Below are positions 6,428 through 13,839 of a DNA stretch of 16,723 bases, in pieces; within the stretch, counting starts at the first letter, position 1, and each line of letters opens with the position of its first letter. The notes under the pieces were generated by a model. The model saw only the letters and a program-made list of their open reading frames with translations. It made no database searches and was not told the DNA's origin. The DNA comes from Candidatus Saccharimonadota bacterium (lineage in GTDB: Bacteria > Patescibacteriota > Saccharimonadia > Saccharimonadales > Saccharimonadaceae), in NCBI GenBank assembly GCA_020428265.1, contig JAGQND010000009.1:1-16723 (forward strand). Direction: 5' to 3'. The position numbers and the translations under genes were made by a program.

Positions 6428-7924
6428 ATGAGTGAGGCACCTCTATACACCGCCCACGACTTTAAACACGGTATGCCACCGCGAATTTTTGGTAGCGAAA
6501 CAGAATACACCAGTAGCAATGGCATAGAAGACATATTTCTACCCCGCGGCATGCACCCTGATACAGGGGTAGAGCAACAAGTACTCGATGACTTTATACC
6601 CCCTGAAATAGTAGTCGGCATAGGTAGGCATACCATGCAAAGTGCGGTACTCACCACTGGTGGCGAAATGTACCTAGACTGTGGCGACATAGTAGAATAC
6701 GCTACTCCAGAATGCAACACTCCCAAAGAACTCGTAGGGCACATACGCGCCGGCGAAGAAGCCGTACTCCAAACTCTAAACAATGCCGATGAGACTTTTA
6801 GTCACGTATTTTTGCGACGCATGATGCTAACTAAACGCGCTGGATTTGCGCATGTACAGACAGGCAGCGGGGTATTGATGATCGAAAATAGCCTGGGCCA
6901 CCACGAAAACTACTACTCACCAATGCCAGAATACCCCAAACATAGCCTAGCTCGCGACAAGCTGGAAGAAGAGATGAAAGCCAGCGAACCCATGCAACAA
7001 ATTATAGGTTTTTTGGCGCTTCGCAAAATCATAGATGGCATAGGTATGGTGGACTACGACAACTACTCAATATCACAAAAAGCTACGGCATTTGACATAA
7101 ATAATATGTTTACAGTGTCTACCACACACGGCAAAAAAATTGCCCTGCGTGTACAACAGGACCGACTAGAAATCCGCACCGGCGAAGGCAGCAAATCAGA
7201 CTGGGCTGAGGAGTTCAAATACAGCCTAACTTCGCTAATACTACGACTAGTAGAGCATGGCAAATACCCGCGCGAGCTCATGCTCGACAACCCACAGGCA
7301 GCACTAAACATACTATGTGAAGACCCCAAGGCCAAGGTAGCGCTCAAAAGCGGCGACGAAATGCGTGGCATGGATATCCTCAAAAACCTTGTAGACGAAG
7401 CTATGGAACTACACATAGAACACCCAGACGCGCCGCGCTACGAACGCAAAGCAGCCCTGGACTTTTATGATTTTTACAGCGACCTAGAAAACATAAATCT
7501 GCGCGACAACGATGCCAAAGCGCTAGCCGACCGCATAGACTGGGCGGCGAGATTCAACTTTTTGGTACGCCGTGGCGGCACCTACGAAACACTAAATACG
7601 CGCAACCTAAATGCCGTCCGCGACGATTTAAAATGGGACATAGTAGGCGAAAAAGACATAGCCAGAAAATACTTTCATAAATTTGGTCACACTGCGCTGC
7701 GCGGCATATACTTACCACCTCCAAACACCCGCGCCAAAGGTCGTATAGAACTCGCAAAATACCTAGACGAACACCATGGTGTAAGAAGCATAGAATGGGA
7801 TTCAATCGAATTACTACACGGCAACTCATACCCGCTGCTCAACCCTTACGGCGTATCACCCGAGCGCATACAAGAAATTAAAAACATGGCCGATGGCAGG
7901 TTTGACGATACGGACTTTGAATGA
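6428..7924 (+). CDS. PafA/Dop (Pup ligase/depupylase) family protein, copy 1
   Basis: A 498-residue member of the carboxylate-amine ligase fold used by Pup ligase PafA and depupylase Dop. Family landmarks appear in order: FGSETEYT (Glu24 and Glu26, metal/ATP site), MYLDCGDIVEYATPEC (Asp84, equivalent to the catalytic Asp of PafA; Glu90 and Glu95), GHHENYY (158-163), LALRKIIDGIG, RLEIRTGEGSKSD, DWAARF, and a PPPNTRAKGR segment near the C-terminus. The start ATG 6428 is chosen because its product aligns with the N-terminus of copy 2 (MSEAPLYTAHDF vs MSKEPEYTMNDY); an upstream TTG at 6392 would add 12 residues. In Actinobacteria such enzymes attach or remove Pup; here no Pup or proteasome gene is visible, so the substrate is unknown. 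It overlaps copy 2 by 4 nt. Confidence 0.88.
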   Translation: MSEAPLYTAHDFKHGMPPRIFGSETEYTSSNGIEDIFLPRGMHPDTGVEQQVLDDFIPPEIVVGIGRHTMQSAVLTTGGEMYLDCGDIVEYATPECNTPKELVGHIRAGEEAVLQTLNNADETFSHVFLRRMMLTKRAGFAHVQTGSGVLMIENSLGHHENYYSPMPEYPKHSLARDKLEEEMKASEPMQQIIGFLALRKIIDGIGMVDYDNYSISQKATAFDINNMFTVSTTHGKKIALRVQQDRLEIRTGEGSKSDWAEEFKYSLTSLILRLVEHGKYPRELMLDNPQAALNILCEDPKAKVALKSGDEMRGMDILKNLVDEAMELHIEHPDAPRYERKAALDFYDFYSDLENINLRDNDAKALADRIDWAARFNFLVRRGGTYETLNTRNLNAVRDDLKWDIVGEKDIARKYFHKFGHTALRGIYLPPPNTRAKGRIELAKYLDEHHGVRSIEWDSIELLHGNSYPLLNPYGVSPERIQEIKNMADGRFDDTDFE

Positions 7925-9363
7925 GCAAAGAACCAGAATACACTATGAACGACTACCGCTACGGCGCGCCGCCTAGGCTGTTTGGTAGCGAAACCGAATA
8001 CACCACAAACACCGACATACAAGGTAGCATAATAAACAGACCAGGTAGCCCCAACTTTTCGGAGTTTTTAGACGAAAAATACATAGCCGCACTAGAAGAC
8101 GAGGGTCGAGAGCAAATCATTCACACTACAACTGGCGGCAAAATATACATAGACTGCAAACCCATAGAATACGCCACGCCAGAATGCACCTCGCCCGAAG
8201 AATTGCTGCTACACGAAAAAGCCGGCGAAGTATTAGTGGAACAAATCGTTGAAAACCTGTCGGAACACTACCGCACGCCAGCCCGCCTAACCAAACGTAG
8301 TGGCTACGCACGCGTGCGTATAGGCGACGAACTAGTCATGGCCGAAGACAGCATAGGACACCACGAAAACTACAGTAGTATCAGCTCAATTTCGTCTTCT
8401 AGACGCATATTATCCGAGTCGTGGTCGCCCAAACTCGACATGAAAATGAATAAAATAACTGAGTTACGCGGCCTAGCAGACTATTTAGCCCTACGCAAAA
8501 TCATAGATGGCGCTGGCATGGTGGGGCAGTTTGGCTACGAACTATCACAAAAACCTACAGCAATAAATTATCGTAGTTTTCAAAGCAGCTTAGAACACGG
8601 CAACAAAAAGCCGTTCTATGCCGACATCAACCAAGACCGCCTAGAAGTTCGCACGGGTGAAGGCAATAAGTCAGATTTTGTGATTAAACTCAAACACGGC
8701 CTCACGTCACTAGTATTACGCCTCGTAGAACACCGCCGCTGGCCAGAGCACTTAGTACTAGCCGACCCCAGCAAAGCCGCACTCAGGCTATCGGCCAACC
8801 CACACGCGACAGTCAAACTAGAAAACGGACTAGACATGAAAGCGCTCGATGTCCTGCGAGGAATAGTAGATGAAGCCGCCGACCTAGCAAGTGAATACGA
8901 CGTACCAAAATACGAAATCCGCGCGCTCAATGATTTTTATACACTATACGACGACCTACAAAAAGTCTCACTACGCGACGACGAAGTTGCGTCCGTGGCC
9001 GACCGTCTAGACTGGGCGGCGCGCTACCAACACCTATTATCACACGGTGGAACTTACGAAACCCTGCACACTCGCAACCTAGAGTTCGTCAAGCAAGACC
9101 TACTGTGGGATATGTGCGGCGAGGGCGACAAAGCTCGCCACCACTACCGTAAGTTTGGACACTCGGCACTCACGCGCGAAATACCAAAGCCACCTATGAC
9201 ACGCGCCCACATACGCACCAAACTAGCCAGCAGCGCATTTGCCACCGGCGACCTACACTATATGAGCTGGGAAAATATCTACACCAACCACGGCACCGCG
9301 TATACATTCTACAACCCCCACGACCCACACAACTACACCGAACGCTACCGCGAGCGCCCATAG
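7921..9363 (+). CDS. PafA/Dop (Pup ligase/depupylase) family protein, copy 2
   Basis: A 480-residue paralogue of the preceding gene, starting inside its stop (ATGA), so the two are very likely translated together. It keeps the same landmarks: FGSETEYT, IYIDCKPIEYATPEC (Asp78 in the catalytic-Asp position, Glu83), GHHENYS (147-152), LALRKIIDGAG, RLEVRTGEGNKSD, LDWAARY, GGTYETLHTRNLE and PPMTRAHIR. It differs most in the segment between ETEYT and the catalytic strand and in a Ser-rich insert after HENY (SSISSISSSRR). Active-site residues are intact in both copies, so neither looks like a dead pseudo-enzyme. A split into ligase and amidase roles, as for PafA and Dop, is possible but is inference. 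It ends 19 nt before the next start. Confidence 0.88.
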   Translation: MSKEPEYTMNDYRYGAPPRLFGSETEYTTNTDIQGSIINRPGSPNFSEFLDEKYIAALEDEGREQIIHTTTGGKIYIDCKPIEYATPECTSPEELLLHEKAGEVLVEQIVENLSEHYRTPARLTKRSGYARVRIGDELVMAEDSIGHHENYSSISSISSSRRILSESWSPKLDMKMNKITELRGLADYLALRKIIDGAGMVGQFGYELSQKPTAINYRSFQSSLEHGNKKPFYADINQDRLEVRTGEGNKSDFVIKLKHGLTSLVLRLVEHRRWPEHLVLADPSKAALRLSANPHATVKLENGLDMKALDVLRGIVDEAADLASEYDVPKYEIRALNDFYTLYDDLQKVSLRDDEVASVADRLDWAARYQHLLSHGGTYETLHTRNLEFVKQDLLWDMCGEGDKARHHYRKFGHSALTREIPKPPMTRAHIRTKLASSAFATGDLHYMSWENIYTNHGTAYTFYNPHDPHNYTERYRERP

Positions 9364-9369
9364 CTGGGT

Positions 9370-9375
9370 TATACT
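9370..9375 (+). promoter_or_regulatory. -10 element for the hydrolase at 9383
   Basis: TATACT begins 7 nt after the stop of the PafA/Dop copy 2 and ends 7 nt before ATG 9383. It predicts a separate, essentially leaderless transcript for the hydrolase in spite of the short gap. Confidence 0.55.
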
Positions 9376-9382
9376 GTAGTAA

Positions 9383-10231
9383 ATGACTACCAAACAAACA
9401 ATTACTACAAAATCCGGCCAGGAGGTGGCATATTGGGAGCACCATAAGGGTCAAAAGCCCACGCTGCTGCTCGTACATGGGTTTACAGGCTCGCACGATG
9501 GATTTCAATACCTAGTACCGCTACTGAGCGAGTACCACCTGGTAATCCCAGACTTGCCAGGCTTTGGCGTAAGCCCACTGCCACACGCCAAACTAACACT
9601 ACGTGAACTAGGGGCACTACTGGTAGAGTTTGCCAAGGCACTAAACCTGCCCAACACACCACATATGGTGGGTCACAGCATGGGCACGCTAGTGGTAGCG
9701 GAGGCTGCACGGCAAGCTCCACAGGGGTTATTTAGCCATAAAATCGTACTTATAAGCCCAGTACCATCGCGCATAAGGCCCGTAGATAGCCGCAAACTAG
9801 GCGCTATGGCCAGTCAGCTATACTACACAGCTAGCAACAGACTGCCCGTAGTAGGCAAGCGTATAGCCAAAAGTCGCATAATAACCCGCGTGAGCACCCG
9901 CATGATAACCACCACGCGTAGCCGCGCCGAGCGCAAAAAAATATACCAGCACCACTTTGACAACCTCAACTACATAAGCAGCATATCGTGGTACAGCAGG
10001 CTATATAAAGAAATCAACAAAACCGGCCTAGCCGACTACCTACCCACGCTAGAGCTATTTGACTTATACCTAGTAAACGGCACCCGCGACAGCGTAACTC
10101 CACTCAAAAAACTACGTAAAGTCACCAAAAACAGCAAAGCCAAACTATACGCCATACCAAATGTAGGACACCTATCGCACTACGAAAAACCCGCCGAACT
10201 GGCGACGGCAATTAAGAGTTTTCTGCAATAA
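9383..10231 (+). CDS. Alpha/beta hydrolase, 282 residues
   Basis: A classic alpha/beta-hydrolase fold: oxyanion segment LLLVHGFTGSHDG, nucleophile elbow GHSMG (Ser99), acid Asp236 in NGTRDSVTP, and His263 in NVGHLSHYEKP complete the catalytic triad. A variable cap of about 90 basic residues lies between residues 120 and 215. There is no signal peptide, so it is cytoplasmic; the substrate (ester, lipid or peptide) cannot be told. Its stop region overlaps the convergent glycosyltransferase by 20 bp. It follows the PafA/Dop pair but has its own -10. Confidence 0.88.
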   Translation: MTTKQTITTKSGQEVAYWEHHKGQKPTLLLVHGFTGSHDGFQYLVPLLSEYHLVIPDLPGFGVSPLPHAKLTLRELGALLVEFAKALNLPNTPHMVGHSMGTLVVAEAARQAPQGLFSHKIVLISPVPSRIRPVDSRKLGAMASQLYYTASNRLPVVGKRIAKSRIITRVSTRMITTTRSRAERKKIYQHHFDNLNYISSISWYSRLYKEINKTGLADYLPTLELFDLYLVNGTRDSVTPLKKLRKVTKNSKAKLYAIPNVGHLSHYEKPAELATAIKSFLQ

Positions 10232-11384
10232 CTTGCGTGTAAAGATCTACAAATTTAGGTATGACGGTTTTGACGTCGTGTGTGCGCGCTAGCTTGGCAG
10301 AATTTTTGCCGTAAGTCGTGCGCAGTTTCTTGCTATCGAGGTATTGCTGCAGCGCGTCGCTCATAGCTGGAACGTCGTCTACTGGCAACAAAAAGCCCGT
10401 CTCGCCACCCACGCAAAGTTCACCCAGCGCACCGGCATCTACCGCTGTGACGGGCTTGCCACACGCCATGGCCTCTAGCATAGCCAGGCACTGCAGCTCA
10501 GTAGGCGACGGCACAGCAAATATATTGCCAACTCGGTGCAATTGCACCAAATCTTCATCACTCACGAGTCCCGTAAATGTAACTTTGTCGCTCAGCGAGC
10601 AGCCCTGGACCATTTCGTGGAGTTTTTCGCTAGAATTACCCGCGCCCACAAACAGTCCATGAAAATCATAGCCACGGTCGCTAAGATTGCGCATAGCTTC
10701 GACTAGTATATGTAGGTGCTTTTCTTCATCCACGCGGCCAATCCAGCTGATGATGACTTTATCTTTAGGTATGTCAAACTTCTTGTAAATCTCGTCGCTT
10801 GGCTCAGCAGGGTAAAACCTGTCGAGGTTTATACCATTGCTTATAGCCACGGCCGGTGCCTCTATGCGCGTCAAATTAAATAACTTCAGTGCAGACTCCG
10901 TAGGCATAACAATCCGGCTCGCACCACGATACAGCAGCGAACCATACTCGCTTATAAAATAACTCACAGGCTTGGAAATAGGGGCCAGCGCTTTGATGTT
11001 TTTAACCATGTTGTCGGGCATAACGTGATTAGTAGCCACTACTGGCACGCCGCGGTTTACGGCCGCACGTAGCATGCCAAGACCCACCGTAAGCTGAGTA
11101 TGCACATGTACTACGTCAGGCTCAAATTCGTCTATAATGCGGCGCATTTCACGGTCGTACGTAACCGAAACGCGCAAATTCTTGCGAAACGGCAGCCCAA
11201 AAGCACGTATACGCGTAATTTCGTAGTTTTCGTCGATTTGCTTGTAGCCACGCCTGCGCTGAGACGGAGCAACAACCATAACTGTGTGGCCAGCATCGGC
11301 GAGGCCTTGAGCAAGAGTTCGGGCTGCCGTGGCAACACCACTCTTCATCGGCCAATGCTGGTCGTTAGCGATAAGTATACGCAT
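10212..11384 (-). CDS. GT-B glycosyltransferase (family 4-like), 390 residues
   Basis: The N-terminal Rossmann domain opens with MRILIANDQHWPMKSGVATA, the glycine-containing acceptor loop of GT4 enzymes, and contains DVVHVHTQLTVGLGML. The C-terminal domain has IGRVDEEKHLHILVEA and the donor-binding E-x7-E motif in PTELQCLAMLEAMACGKPV. The enzyme should transfer a sugar from a nucleotide-sugar to a lipid or glycan at the inner membrane face; PimB- and diacylglycerol-glucosyltransferase-like proteins share these features. Start ATG 11384 is 7 nt from a TATAAT and has no Shine-Dalgarno. Its 3' end overlaps the convergent hydrolase gene. Confidence 0.87.
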   Translation of the reverse strand: MRILIANDQHWPMKSGVATAARTLAQGLADAGHTVMVVAPSQRRRGYKQIDENYEITRIRAFGLPFRKNLRVSVTYDREMRRIIDEFEPDVVHVHTQLTVGLGMLRAAVNRGVPVVATNHVMPDNMVKNIKALAPISKPVSYFISEYGSLLYRGASRIVMPTESALKLFNLTRIEAPAVAISNGINLDRFYPAEPSDEIYKKFDIPKDKVIISWIGRVDEEKHLHILVEAMRNLSDRGYDFHGLFVGAGNSSEKLHEMVQGCSLSDKVTFTGLVSDEDLVQLHRVGNIFAVPSPTELQCLAMLEAMACGKPVTAVDAGALGELCVGGETGFLLPVDDVPAMSDALQQYLDSKKLRTTYGKNSAKLARTHDVKTVIPKFVDLYTQVIAENS

Positions 11385-11391
11385 TTAATTC

Positions 11392-11409
11392 ATTATATCA
11401 TGCTAAAAT
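11392..11409. promoter_or_regulatory. Back-to-back divergent promoters in a 32-bp gap
   Basis: Minus strand: TGaTATAAT with the hexamer at 11397-11392, ending 7 nt before ATG 11384. Plus strand: TGcTAAAAT with the hexamer at 11404-11409, ending 7 nt before ATG 11417. Both are extended -10 sites and both predict leaderless transcripts. The two -10 hexamers are 6 bp apart, so two polymerases could not occupy them together and each -35 region lies at or inside the opposite gene's start. Confidence 0.7.
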
Positions 11410-11416
11410 AAAGCAT

Positions 11417-11746
11417 ATGGGTCATGACAATCCAATGGGCAAAGCATTGCTCTATACTATCATCTTGTCAGCGGTGACGCACCTGTCGCTAAGTCTTTTT
11501 TATAGCATCACCAACAATCAGCCAGAATACGCCAACATGTTCCACATACTCGGCTTCGACCTACTATGGCCACAGTTGGCACAGGGCCAAGCAAACGCAA
11601 TCCTGGGCATGATTTTCGTAGCAGCTATATGGGCTGTCATTGTAGGTTTACTATATAAAATCCACGGGCACAACTCTATATCGTCTAAAGTTAACACGAA
11701 ACCGAACACTAAAAGCAAAAACCACAAAAAATCCAACGACGCATGA
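11417..11746 (+). CDS. Small two-helix membrane protein, 109 residues
   Basis: Two hydrophobic helices, about residues 9-30 (ALLYTIILSAVTHLSLSLFY) and 61-82 (ILGMIFVAAIWAVIVGLLY), are joined by a polar-aromatic loop; the C-terminus is a Lys/Asn/Ser-rich tail (SKVNTKPNTKSKNHKKSNDA). The basic tail should be cytoplasmic, making both ends cytoplasmic. No family is recognised. It overlaps the next glycosyltransferase by ATGA, so the two are co-translated; a role in anchoring or assisting that enzyme is a reasonable guess only. Confidence 0.72.
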   Translation: MGHDNPMGKALLYTIILSAVTHLSLSLFYSITNNQPEYANMFHILGFDLLWPQLAQGQANAILGMIFVAAIWAVIVGLLYKIHGHNSISSKVNTKPNTKSKNHKKSNDA

Positions 11747-12819
11747 AACTACTATTTGACGCACGCTATATTCGTACCGATTATCACGACGGCATAAGCC
11801 GCTACACCACCGAGCTAGCCAACGCTCTGGCGCGCCAAACGCCTAGCGTCATATTTATAGTTAGCAACAAAACCCAGCTCAGGTTTTTACCGCGAGGCAG
11901 CAAGCACATCATGCTACATAGCGTCACATCTTGGCGCGAGCCACTCTCAGCACTATGGCTCAACCGCTACAAGCCCGACGTAGTAGTATCACCTCTGCAA
12001 ACCATAGGTTCGGTAGGGCGCAAGTTCAAACTCGTACTCACGCTACACGACCTCATATATTACAAGCACCGCACACCTCCGCCACAATTCAACCCGGCCA
12101 TACGAGCCCTGTGGCGCATATACTACATGACATACATACCGCAGCGTATCACGCTCAACCATGCCGACTTAGTGGTAACGGTCAGTGAAACCAGCAAAAA
12201 AGAAATCATAAAAACCAAGCTCACTAAGCGCCCTATAGTAGTGGTGCCGAACGCCGCACGCGACTTAGTAGAGCTACTCGATGAACCAGTAGAGCAAACT
12301 CACGAAAAACCGCGAAACCTCATATATATGGGGTCATTTATACCGTATAAAAACGTTGAAACCCTCATACGCGCCCTAGAATTCATACCAGACCACACCT
12401 TGCACCTACTGAGCCGCATACGACCCAAGCGCCAGCAAGAGCTACTAGATATAGCGCCGCCGAGGGCTAAAATAGTGTTTCATAACGGCGTAACAGACAC
12501 CGAATACGCCGAGCTACTTGCCGATACCGCTATAATGGTAAGCGCCAGCAAGGCAGAGGGTTACGGGTTGCCACTTGCCGAAGCCGTAGCCATGGGTGTG
12601 CCAGCTGTCGTGACAGATATGGAGATATTTCACGAAGTTGCCGAGGGCGGGGCACTATACGCCGACCCGGACGACCCGAGCGACTTCGCTACCAAAATAA
12701 AATCACTCGACAGTCTCAAAAAACGCGACGCACTGGTAGAAGCTGGTATAAAACATATAGCTAAATTCAATTGGGACGAATCGGCCAAAGCACTGCTCGA
12801 AGCCATAAATAAACTCTAG
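11743..12819 (+). CDS. GT-B glycosyltransferase (family 4-like), 358 residues
   Basis: The start MKLLFDARYIRTDYHDGISR carries the DGISRYT acceptor loop common in mannosyl- and rhamnosyltransferases of GT4. LVLTLHDLIYYKH is the HDL motif between domains, and the donor site is visible as SKAEGYGLPLAEAVAMGVPA with the E-x7-E pattern. It is likely involved in polysaccharide or glycolipid synthesis. It is unlike the minus-strand enzyme at 10212 outside these motifs, so the two probably use different acceptors. ATGA overlap with the membrane protein gene implies a two-gene operon. There is no clear plus-strand terminator; the hairpin at 12844 lies 24 nt downstream. Confidence 0.87.
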   Translation: MKLLFDARYIRTDYHDGISRYTTELANALARQTPSVIFIVSNKTQLRFLPRGSKHIMLHSVTSWREPLSALWLNRYKPDVVVSPLQTIGSVGRKFKLVLTLHDLIYYKHRTPPPQFNPAIRALWRIYYMTYIPQRITLNHADLVVTVSETSKKEIIKTKLTKRPIVVVPNAARDLVELLDEPVEQTHEKPRNLIYMGSFIPYKNVETLIRALEFIPDHTLHLLSRIRPKRQQELLDIAPPRAKIVFHNGVTDTEYAELLADTAIMVSASKAEGYGLPLAEAVAMGVPAVVTDMEIFHEVAEGGALYADPDDPSDFATKIKSLDSLKKRDALVEAGIKHIAKFNWDESAKALLEAINKL

Positions 12820-12835
12820 TCCAAAACTGATACAA

Positions 12836-12868
12836 AAGCTAAAGGCCCCGCTCGTAGTGAACGGGGCC
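12836..12868 (-). terminator. Intrinsic terminator of the GC-rich hydrolase gene
   Basis: GGCCCCG and CGGGGCC (12844-12868) form a 7-bp GC stem with an 11-nt loop. On the minus strand the stem is followed by TTTAGCTTTT, giving a broken U-tract. On the plus strand the hairpin has no T-run after it, so it probably does not terminate the glycosyltransferase operon efficiently. Confidence 0.72.
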
Positions 12869-12900
12869 AGTAGCACCTTGCTTATTTAGTTATGAGTCAG

Positions 12901-13734
12901 TCAGGCAGCCAACGCCGCAGCGAAGCATTCTTCGTAGCGGTCGTAATTCTGGCGGAAGCCACAGTGCGTGGCCTTGACGGCCAACACCTTGGGCTTCTGC
13001 GGCAAGTTATTCACCCACCACTTGGCCGAATCGGGCTGCACGACAGGACTCTTGGCGGTGTCGCACACAACGTACACCACCTTGGCGCCATCGAGAGACT
13101 TCACAGCCTGCTCAATGGGTCCACGACCAGCCTCGATCATCCAGCGCGTCTGACGCGCCAGCATCGAGAGGTAGTGCCCACTCAGACCCTGCTTGGCCTT
13201 AGCCACCAGGTCGTCGTAGTCACCACTGGTCACTTCGTCCCGGGCGGGCATCATGTCGTCGCCTACTGGCACCTTGGTACCGATGAGCGACAGAGCACCC
13301 GCGGCCGGCACGGCCAGCGCTCCATGGCGGAGCACTCGGTGCGCCAGCGGGTCGGCGATACCGTCGAGCCCGTTCGGGGCGTCAACCAGAATCACCCGCA
13401 GACGCTTCATGTCGAAGTCTGGCACCATGTCGCGGAATTCCGCGACAATGAACGGCACCAACATGCCACCCATGGAAGCGCCCACCAAAACCAACTTCTT
13501 GTCGGCCTTGGCGGCGACAGCCATGCCCTTGGCCACGTAGTGGATCAGGGCGCCGGACGGAAAGTCACGACCCTCGGTGTGGTACGCCCACACCGTTCCA
13601 GGGAAGAGCTTCCGAACCGGCTCGAACTGCTCGTCGCCGCGGGCCAAGACACCCGACAGCAAGAACGTCACCGTACTGCTACTCGGGCGCCCGTACAGGC
13701 GCGTGCGGACAACCTTTCCCTTGTCGTTGGACAA
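12901..13734 (-). CDS. GC-rich alpha/beta hydrolase, 277 residues
   Basis: Alpha/beta-hydrolase features: VTFLLSGVLARGDEQFEP near the oxyanion strand, nucleophile elbow GASMGG (Ser87), Asp225 in VVCDTAKS, and His257 in ATHCGF. The start is put at TTG 13734 because the strong AGGAGG (13748-13743) sits 8 nt before it, whereas the in-frame GTG at 13743 overlaps that same site and would add three residues (MIP). The gene is very GC-rich, prefers AAG, CTG, GTC and GCC and avoids ATA and CTA, quite unlike its neighbours but like the 55-residue ORF at 2734. Combined with its own promoter and terminator this suggests a self-contained acquired unit. The opposite strand is also open but lacks support. 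Confidence 0.85.
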   Translation of the reverse strand: MSNDKGKVVRTRLYGRPSSSTVTFLLSGVLARGDEQFEPVRKLFPGTVWAYHTEGRDFPSGALIHYVAKGMAVAAKADKKLVLVGASMGGMLVPFIVAEFRDMVPDFDMKRLRVILVDAPNGLDGIADPLAHRVLRHGALAVPAAGALSLIGTKVPVGDDMMPARDEVTSGDYDDLVAKAKQGLSGHYLSMLARQTRWMIEAGRGPIEQAVKSLDGAKVVYVVCDTAKSPVVQPDSAKWWVNNLPQKPKVLAVKATHCGFRQNYDRYEECFAAALAA

Positions 13735-13742
13735 AGGAATCA

Positions 13743-13748
13743 CCTCCT
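13743..13748 (-). promoter_or_regulatory. Consensus Shine-Dalgarno deciding the TTG start
   Basis: AGGAGGTGA on the minus strand is a near-perfect complement of the 16S rRNA 3' end. It is placed 8 nt before TTG 13734 and overlaps the alternative GTG at 13743, so initiation at TTG is favoured. A possible hairpin (CCTTTGTC with GACAAGG, one bulge) would include the TTG and might lower initiation. Confidence 0.65.
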
Positions 13749-13810
13749 ATAACTCGTTTTTTAAGGGCCCCTCATATCAAGCGGGCAGTAGCAAGGAGCT
13801 ACATACTTAT

Positions 13811-13839
13811 ATTATAGCACAAAACGCTTAAAAATGCAA
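13811..13839 (-). promoter_or_regulatory. Promoter of the GC-rich hydrolase gene
   Basis: -35 TTGCAT (13839-13834), a 17-nt spacer, TGc and a perfect TATAAT (13816-13811). Including flanks, 28 of 31 bases match the promoter at 4667-4695; the three differences fall in the -35, mid-spacer and the base before the -10. Expected start near 13804 leaves a leader of about 70 nt that carries a CTCCT able to pair with the AGGAG of the ribosome site. Confidence 0.85.

Noticed and set aside
7921..7924. Alternative genetic code (UGA as glycine)
   Set aside because: TGA ends several genes exactly where family alignment or operon overlaps require a stop, so the standard bacterial code applies.
12844..12868. 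Bidirectional terminator also serving the plus-strand glycosyltransferase operon
   Set aside because: The plus-strand side of the hairpin has no T-run (AGTAGCACC follows), so only minus-strand termination is supported.
12892..13752. Long open frame (286 codons) on the plus strand opposite the GC-rich hydrolase
   Set aside because: It is a by-product of GC-rich codons on the minus strand. The minus product has a full hydrolase triad, promoter, Shine-Dalgarno and terminator; the plus product is a His/Arg/Gln-rich string with none of these.
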